From Diphasiastrum complanatum (taxonomy: Eukaryota; Streptophyta; Lycopodiopsida; Lycopodiales; Lycopodiaceae), in NCBI GenBank assembly GCA_029204225.1, contig MU832123.1, positions 22,035-86,034 of the forward strand: 64,000 bases of DNA, read 5' to 3'. The translations under genes were made by a program, and so were the position numbers. Under the pieces are notes generated by a model. The model searched no databases and had not been told where the DNA came from. It was given only the letters and a program-made list of their open reading frames with translations. Positions 58,901 to 64,000 of the stretch are shown here, one piece after another. Position 1 is the stretch's first letter. Each line of letters starts with the position of its first letter.

Positions 58901-59917
58901 CCTACTCTTTACATTAAGTTTGATGATGTTGGTATTGTACTTTTACTCATTTATGTAGATGACATCATCATTAGTGGAAATAGTGTTGATGGTATTGAAA
59001 AAATCAAGATAGATCTATCCTTGAAGTTCAAGATGGTAGATCTAGGATGTCTTCACTTCATCTTAGGCATAGAAGTACTTAGAGGGTCTGATTTTATCTT
59101 TATAAGTCAAGTAAACTATGCTCAAAGTCTTTTGAAGAAGTTTAAGATGGAAGTATGCAAAAGTGTTGACACACCAATGGAGCAAGATGTAAAAGTGCCA
59201 AATGAAGATGATGAAAGATCCTTCATGGACATCACTTTGTTTAGGCAACTTATAGGTTCCTTAATGTGGATCACTACAACTAGACCAGATCTTAGTTTTA
59301 GTGTATGTAGGTTGAGCCAATCCATGCAAAAGCCATTGAATATCCATTGGAAAAAGGCTAAGAGGATTCTAAGATACATCTCGGGTACATTGGATTTTGG
59401 GATTCTATATAGAAGAGATGTGATTAACCTTCATGCATTTAGTGATTCAGATTTTGCAGGGGACAAGAGGGATAGGAAATCAACAAGTGCCTATTCAACT
59501 TTCATAGGAGAAGGTGTGGTTTCATGGCTTTCAAAAAAGCAAGAAACTATATCTCTATCTTCAACCGAGGCCGAGTACAAAGCTTTGACAACCACTACAA
59601 AGGAGGTACTTTGGATCAAGAGATTATTGGTGGAACTAAAGATCATGGATTCAGAGGAGGAACCAATCATCTACAATGACAATATATCAGCCCAACACCT
59701 TGCATCTAACCCAATCTTCCATGCAAGATCTAAGCACATTGAGATATGCCATCACTTTGTGAGAGAAATGGTGCAAGCCAAGGAGATTGCTTTGGAGCAT
59801 GTTCCAAGAAATGAATGTGTAGCTGATCTACTTACTAAACCACTTCAAAAGACACCTTTTATGAAGTTCAGATCATCACTTGGAGTGATTAGTAAAGCAA
59901 TGATTGAACCAAGCTAG
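55949..59917 (+). CDS. Copia gag-pol polyprotein, element D (1322 aa, intact)
   Basis: A single open frame encodes all functions needed for copia retrotransposition. Approximate residue positions: UBN2-type gag 1-250; zinc knuckle CYYCSKMGHYASEC 256-269 (RNA binding); aspartic protease WWIDSGASSHMT 310-322; integrase zinc-binding domain LWHKRLGHVN…CEACALSKAHK 444-492; integrase core with catalytic Asp in IHSDVHI (about 510), Asp in LRSDNGGEF (about 573) and Glu in a later block near 608; RT from KVFKLKLNANG with YVDDIIISGN near 1002-1011; RNase H with DSDFAGDKRDRKSTSAY (1165), SSTEAEYKAL (1206) and VADLLTKPL (1292). No in-frame stop or frameshift was found. The first ATG after the leader (MASINAYLLDTNERLNKTNYS) matches the gag start of element C. 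Gag and pol are fused in one frame, so the Gag excess must come from another mechanism. It appears potentially autonomous. Confidence 0.97.
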   Translation: MASINAYLLDTNERLNKTNYSIWKVRMESIMIMQDLMEIVNGKEGEPIHPQEKAKYIKRCNVALHCIKMNVANELLREVGDCTSAQDAWETLQKVYESKNQTRMLALKNQIYRSYQKKGESAHTFVLRVKELNKELAFIGDPIKDEELVQLILNGLSFEFDNLVQGYAIMGKLPILEELQGTLMAEESRRSQMQERMDRLSIQGGYDQALFTKGKGKSKGKGSTFKKSTKLEDQEGPPKASPSTTKVKKDKSKVKCYYCSKMGHYASECFKRKQDQSQANMSKEEEEESSHEDSLMMSIFSSTSFKGEDPWWIDSGASSHMTSKREFFSSLLSYDGPIKSIYTANDEACKIEGVGSIPLCLGSSKKINIEGFLYIPTITKNLLSVGQMVDNGFNVDFASNECFIKKKGKIVAKGTRLGKLYKLDAFVDTIVVMLAEKSKISTFTLWHKRLGHVNSGSMEAMIKEEYALGLPRSIGKEDKVCEACALSKAHKKVFPNSITKSSHPLELIHSDVHIASTKSNGGSSMFLTFIDDYSRYCWVFLLSFKSQVFDTFIKFKLFVEKHHNHSIKILRSDNGGEFISNEFKAFCEEEGIKKETSCPYTPQQNGVAERRNRTLCECSKALRLDACLPKSFWGESLVCANYLMNRVSCKAIEGKTPYEMLYGKKPNLNHLKVFGCICYVHVPLETRTKEDPSSTRGIMLGYASSSKGYKVYLPSLNKFVVSRDVIFDEHHMHMLEEGSSAPTIKKKMAEEQDLGFEEELMEEQAPNPPITPRRSSRAKVEPSRLTYQGKGQQVEGISSTSYALSSFEEPSNVEDALNSKEWYKAMLDEYDALIENETWLLVERPQRNVIGCKWVFKLKLNANGSVNKHKARLVAKGYAQERGIDYEETFAPVAKMVTIRLIIALASHFGWILCQMDVSNAFLNGFLEEDIYMEQPQGFIKHGMENKVCHLQRSIYGLKQASRSWNSRLHCYLISLSFVQSEYDPTLYIKFDDVGIVLLLIYVDDIIISGNSVDGIEKIKIDLSLKFKMVDLGCLHFILGIEVLRGSDFIFISQVNYAQSLLKKFKMEVCKSVDTPMEQDVKVPNEDDERSFMDITLFRQLIGSLMWITTTRPDLSFSVCRLSQSMQKPLNIHWKKAKRILRYISGTLDFGILYRRDVINLHAFSDSDFAGDKRDRKSTSAYSTFIGEGVVSWLSKKQETISLSSTEAEYKALTTTTKEVLWIKRLLVELKIMDSEEEPIIYNDNISAQHLASNPIFHARSKHIEICHHFVREMVQAKEIALEHVPRNECVADLLTKPLQKTPFMKFRSSLGVISKAMIEPS

Positions 59918-59920
59918 ATA

Positions 59921-59931
59921 GTGAGGAGGAG
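59921..59931 (+). other. Polypurine tract of element D
   Basis: GTGAGGAGGAG directly before the 3' LTR TGTTAAAA. The equivalent GAGGAGGAG precedes the C LTR. Confidence 0.85.
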
Positions 59932-60612
59932 TGTTAAAAATTCACAATTCTAGCTTGACTAGTTTTGGTCATATGACTTGTAAATAGTTAGATGGTCATG
60001 ATGTGGCTTGTCACACGTGCCAAATAGCATAGGATTCCATTCATAAGTATGTTCTCAAGTAGACCTAAGCGTTAGAACCTTTGGAATGAGTCCAAATTAT
60101 GCTTAGATACAAGAGAGAAAAAATAGGAGCTATTTTTGGTAATTTTTGCATTGTTGAGGGATCTCCAAGATTCCAACCCTAACTTGGTAGGGATGAAAGA
60201 TCCACCAAAATTAGCATTAGGGATAGGTTTAGGGCTACTCATACCTGCCCAAAACCGTGATGGATCATGTATATATAGGTGATGATATCTCACCAAAATT
60301 AATCAAGCAATTTCATGATTTTTCTCTCATAATGGTGCAATTGCTCTCTATGTTCATAATTGTTTGAGTACTTGTGATTACTAATGATTATAGGATTGAA
60401 TGTAGGTCTGGTGTACAGTACTCAGACTGTGGGAGGCCGTACTTTCACACGTGTGAAGCTTCTTCAAGGATTTGGGCCATTTAGTGAGGTTCAAGCATAG
60501 ATTTTTGATGGATTTTGATGGTTCAACTTGTGCTAATCTTATGAAATCATAATCTATTGTTTCCCTCATCATTTCAAGTGTTTTACGATCCTTATTTGCT
60601 GTAATTTTTACA
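59932..60612 (+). repeat. 3' LTR of element D
   Basis: 681 bp, nearly identical to the 5' copy. The TATA box is at 60270-60277. One difference converts CACACATGTG to CACACGTGTG. Confidence 0.95.
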
Positions 60613-61218
60613 GTTTTGTCATGATTAGGCCAAAATTCAATTGTGATGTAACTCGAGCTAGTTAGGTTGCTTACACATGTCCAGTTTAGGTTTGATGAGT
60701 GATACAGCACCCTATGTGGTGACAACAGTCAAAGGGTCCAATCATAAGAGAGAGATGGTTGGAAGGGTCCAATCAAAAGTGAGGGATGTTGCATCACACA
60801 TCCAATTGGATTAGAGAGGCTATGTTTAAGGGGTCCAATAGGAATTAAGCTTGGATCTCCACGAGTCTGTCCTTTCATTTTCTTCATTAAATTTATCAGA
60901 GATCTGTGAGTTTTTGAGTCAATTTGGAGATTTGCCAATTTTGCTCGTATTGCCTTCTCTCTCTAGATGAGCCCAAAAGTGGTATTTTCTCTCTCTACCT
61001 GAGGAGAGGAGCTTTTTGGGACTTAGTTTATTTCATGAAGTCTTCCACACGTGTGAAACACCTTTTGGTAATGAATGAATGCATGTAGAATGGTTTTTTT
61101 GCCTTAGGTCTTGTCATTGATCTTGGATTTCAATCAATAGCTAATCTATAGTGCATGAGTCAAGCTTAGGAGATCAATTTCACACATTAGGACATTCCCA
61201 CATGTGTGAATTTTCACA
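60613..61218 (+). repeat. Family-E LTR copy 2, right part (split by D)
   Basis: It continues the E LTR after the duplicated GTTTT (GTCATGATTAGGCC…), matches copy 1 to its end …GTGAATTTTCACA and contains about 290 bp (60787-61075) absent from copy 1. No internal element-E sequence and no PBS follow, so this is a solo LTR. I see no clean target-site duplication (GACGT on the left, ACGCC on the right). Confidence 0.88.
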
Positions 61219-61398
61219 ACGCCAGCTATCATCAAAGGCTTGACTGGGCATATTGGTGTCGATAACTCCAGTGCATGGGGGTGGGTTGATAGTGACCCTA
61301 TGGATGGGTGGATATAGTGTGTCATCACTGGTTTTGGGTGTTGTTAACCTTCAAGGCAATCCGAGATCTAAGGGAGTTGTAATGTTTGGTATCAGAGC
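61219..61398 (+). repeat. LTR-like sequence H, right part, and PBS
   Basis: It resumes after the E solo LTR and ends at TGGTATCAGAGC (61387-61398), a tRNA-Met PBS match, followed by AACC. H would thus be a 5' LTR whose internal region starts here. The end before the PBS (GTAATGTT) is not a canonical CA, which lowers confidence. Confidence 0.42.
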
Positions 61399-61893
61399 AA
61401 CCAATTATTGTGTTAGGTGCACACGTTTCCTTGTGACTTTTGTCGTTTATTTTTATTCCTCCTCTTGGAGTGTGGTTGAAATTTTTTTTTACCATAACAG
61501 TTGTATCAAGATGTTTCTTGAAAGGGTTGTGTAAGATTGATGGAGAGTAATATATTAGTTAATTTCAACTTGTTTCTTTTTTCCAAGAATATTTTTTCTC
61601 CTGAGCTTTAAACTTGAACAGTTTAAAGCTTTCCTGCTCCTCTTTAAAGAAAATTACACTTTTACTAGTTCTTTAAAACATTTGTTTTAAAGAGGTCCCC
61701 CCCCCCCCCTCCCTTTTTTTTTATCGAACTCCTTAAAGTAAACTTTTCTTAGTTGAAAATACAAACCCGCCCCCCCCCCCCCGTCTAAGCAATAATTCTT
61801 TTTTGGCTTGTTTTTTACAAAAAACAAGAAACGAATTCATGGACTGGTGTTGTCGTGCATCAGCGCCACCCTAGTGTTTCGTTTTATACGACA

Positions 61894-61929
<36 letters not shown>

Positions 61930-62592
61930 CGTTTATGAACTCCCCCCTCCCTTAATTACCCTCCTACTTGTGGTTGTTGAGCGCGCACCTTTATGAAAGG
62001 AGAAAGGGAGTGTGGATGGCTAAGTTGAAAACCAAAAATTGTTTTGTGCCTAAATCTTGGATTAAAAGATTGAATAAAGGTGTTCTTGGTACTTTGTCCC
62101 TGCTTGGTCTTACCATCTCCATGCTCCTCCTCCCTCTTACTTCAAATCTCCATGGATTGGAATGGGAGTGAGGTACGTAGGAGGGAAAGGAGGGGAGGGG
62201 TGCAAAATTACATTTCATAAGATTTGATGTCCTTATGCTATGTGGCAGCCTTTGGGGCCTCCACATAGAACTAAAGATCTAGAAGGGACAAATGGGGACT
62301 TTCTTGGGCCCCACTTGTCCTTTTTGCATGGAAAAAGAGAGAGGAGCTTGGAAGAGGAGGGAGTAAAAGAACATATATTCACCATTTCTCACCTAGTTTT
62401 CCAAGTCTCAAGTTAAAGTTGTTTTGGGCTCAAGGTTGTGCATCTTTTTGTTTCTTGAGCTATACTTCACAATTTTTAGCGGTTTTGACACCATTGCTTT
62501 CCGTTTCCATTGATAATGCTTAAATTGTATTACTAATGTTACTAAGCAGATGTTTTCATTTTTGAGGACAAAAATGTTTAAGTAGAGGGAGT
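61399..62592 (+). other. Unassigned, probably retrotransposon internal/3' UTR sequence
   Basis: No long ORF. The last part ends in CATTTTTGAGGACAAAAATG followed by a purine-rich AAGTAGAGGGAG, a wording common just before the 3' LTR of plant LTR elements. Homopolymer runs at 61697-61929 lie in the middle. Confidence 0.4.
61697..61929. repeat. Homopolymer cluster: C13, C13 and G36
   Basis: C runs at 61697-61709 and 61770-61782 and an uninterrupted G run at 61894-61929. Such runs can form quadruplex or i-motif structures and are also prone to sequencing and assembly error. Confidence 0.85.
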
Positions 62593-62916
62593 GTCATGTA
62601 CTTTTAGTACATCCATGCTTTACATGCAAGATAATATCCAATGTAAGCTTTGTAGGCGGCCCAAAAGGAGCTATTAGCCTTAAGAACAAGGCGGTTCCCT
62701 CTTTAAAACCTTCAAAGTAATTAATAAGGATAGGCCAATAAGGGCCCAATGTAGTTTAAATAATACTTAACAAGAACTAACTCTCCAACAAGATAGTTAA
62801 GTTAAGTTAATTGAGAGCATTGTCTATAACTAGACAACAGACATCAATTTTGAGATCTTTTGGCTCATTTGCAAGTGAGAGCTTCTTGCTTCCTCCTTGT
62901 GAATGGAGCTATGGCA
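62593..62916 (+). repeat. Putative LTR (L), left part
   Basis: It starts TGTCATGTACTTTTAG right after the purine-rich AGTAGAGGGAG. Its length and end are unknown, since the miniature element at 62917 interrupts it. Sequence beyond 63553 may be its continuation. Confidence 0.4.
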
Positions 62917-63553
62917 TGTTGGAGGATGCAAGCTACGCACAGAGCAGCTGCGTCCGTAAAGGTAGAAAAAAGTATGCATTCGTCCCATAAGTAAATGGAG
63001 AGTAAAATAGCACCCACATATAAGCTCATTGCAGACAATGTACCCTTGTCCCCTGGTATTAGCCCTTTTGGGGTCAAAGGGGAATGATGGTGGATGGCTA
63101 GGCAGTGGGGATGGGATCCCACGCGTGGCCCGCAGGTGCGCACGACATGCCACATCATCTATTGGACCGCTCTCCACTGCCGACAAACTCTGAGTTGGTA
63201 TCAGAGCCATGGTTCTAGTCCTGAACAAGCAAGTGGGGATATCCTTTGCCCTGTACTCGCTTGAGTGGGGGTGTTGGAGGATGCAAGCTACACATAGAGC
63301 AGCTGGGTCTGTAAAGGCACCAAAAAAGAGTGCATTCGTCCCATAAGTAAATGGAGACTAAAATAGCACCCACATATAAGCTCATTGTAGACAATGTACC
63401 CTTGTCCCCTGGTACCAGCCCTTTTGGGGTCAAAGGGGAATGATGGCGGGTGGCTAGGCAGTGGGGATGGGATCCCACGCGCGGCCCGTAGGTGCGCACA
63501 TGACGTGCCACATCATCTACTGGACTGCTCTCCGCTGCCGACAAACTCTAAGT
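62917..63553 (+). mobile_element. Miniature LTR element (TRIM-like), about 637 bp
   Basis: Two direct repeats (62917-63195, 279 bp; 63272-63553, 282 bp) begin TGTTGGAGGATGCAAGC and end ACTCTGAGT or ACTCTAAGT. The 76-bp interior is a perfect PBS TGGTATCAGAGCC (63196-63208), about 50 bases, and a PPT TTGAGTGGGGG (63261-63271). There is no coding capacity. This is the layout of terminal-repeat retrotransposons in miniature. The two LTRs differ by roughly 8%, so it is old. I found no matching target-site duplication. Confidence 0.8.
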
Positions 63554-64000
63554 TTTGCTAGGGAATCTAATGGAGAAAGAGAAATTTCCTCGGTGCGTGC
63601 ACTGTTGGTCACAATAGGCTAACACAATAATAAAATTTGAGCTGCGCGGTTGTGTGCAGTAACGATGAGCAGACAATAAAACAAGTCAATCAGAAGGTCA
63701 AACAAAAAGCAGAAAGCATTGCAATATTGAAAAATTCTAAACATAGAACCAGATAGTAATTTATTCGGATTGAATCTAATACAAGTCAGTGATGCAGGCG
63801 AGCACAAGACAATTGTGGGTGAAATTGCATGATCACAAAGCTAACTACAAACTGTAAAAGCTATGAGCTTATTACTGACAATCCGTCTGAAGAAAGAATC
63901 GATGCATGAAAAGCATCTACAATGTCTATCTCGTTGGACTACATAGATCATAGACTACAATGATCTATATATACAATTTTACATTGTGTAGAAGAAAAGC
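63554..64000. other. Right-hand flank, no gene recognised
   Basis: Non-coding as far as visible. It may continue LTR L. Confidence 0.4.

Larger units (their letters stand above)
54460..60612 (+). mobile_element. Copia element D, intact LTR retrotransposon (6153 bp)
   Basis: Two near-identical LTRs (54460-55137 and 59932-60612), a perfect PBS, a single open gag-pol, a PPT and a perfect 5-bp target-site duplication GTTTT (54455-54459, 60613-60617). The unoccupied target is preserved at about 4146 in LTR E copy 1, which confirms both boundaries. By eye the LTRs differ at seven or eight single bases plus one small indel near 54594/60066, roughly 1.2-1.5%. The insertion is therefore much younger than A, B or C. 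Confidence 0.96.

Noticed and set aside
54232-61223. Clean target-site duplication for the family-E solo LTR
   Set aside because: GACGT on the left and ACGCC on the right cannot be aligned as a 5-bp duplication; mutation or recombination between elements may have removed it.
62830-63544. ORFs of 97-132 codons on the minus strand around 63 kb, repeated twice
   Set aside because: They are translations of the two LTRs of the miniature element, explaining why they look alike.

Overview
The window is nuclear DNA of a land plant with a large, repeat-rich, AT-rich genome. Two things show this: a gene for a secreted class III (plant-type) peroxidase with spliceable introns, and a dense pile of Ty1/copia LTR retrotransposons primed by initiator tRNA-Met (TGGTATCAGAGC sites). 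No prokaryotic operons, CRISPR arrays or ribosomal RNA genes are visible. The species cannot be named from sequence alone.

Layout. 0-3.2 kb: a decayed copia element (I) and its probable 3' LTR. 3.9-8.1 kb: LTR fragments of family E and the gag/5' LTR end of a family-B element on the minus strand. 8-12 kb: mostly non-coding, with a long CT microsatellite, one copy of a tiny tRNA-derived SINE and a cluster of GAAACG palindromes. 12-24.3 kb: copia element A, once inserted in the 3' LTR of copia element B, with the complex later cut by an inversion. The target-site duplications of both A and B can still be read on the inverted pieces. 24.3-26.7 kb: an older gag relic and a truncated family-C element. 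26.7-39.7 kb: mostly unrecognised sequence with microsatellites, tandem repeats, one LTR (K) and one integrase relic (F).

39.78-41.65 kb (minus strand): the only convincing host gene. It encodes a three-exon class III peroxidase of 532 residues. The heme-peroxidase domain is complete and has all eight conserved cysteines. Between it and the signal peptide lies a 188-residue Gly/Asn-rich repeat tract. Tandem repeats of about 120-160 bp lie directly upstream. 43.9-46.8 kb: two more SINE copies with 15-16 bp target-site duplications.

47.1-63.6 kb: a retrotransposon stack. It holds a copia fragment (G), a frameshifted family-C element, and a nested set: LTR-like sequence H holds a solo LTR of family E, which holds an intact copia element D (54460-60612). 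D has one open 1322-residue polyprotein, nearly identical LTRs, PBS, PPT and a perfect GTTTT duplication. An unoccupied copy of D's insertion site lies in the same window near 4.14 kb. 62.9-63.55 kb: a miniature two-LTR (TRIM-like) element.

The transposable elements do not form a pathway. They are successive insertion layers, of which only D looks potentially autonomous. The peroxidase would act in the cell wall or apoplast.
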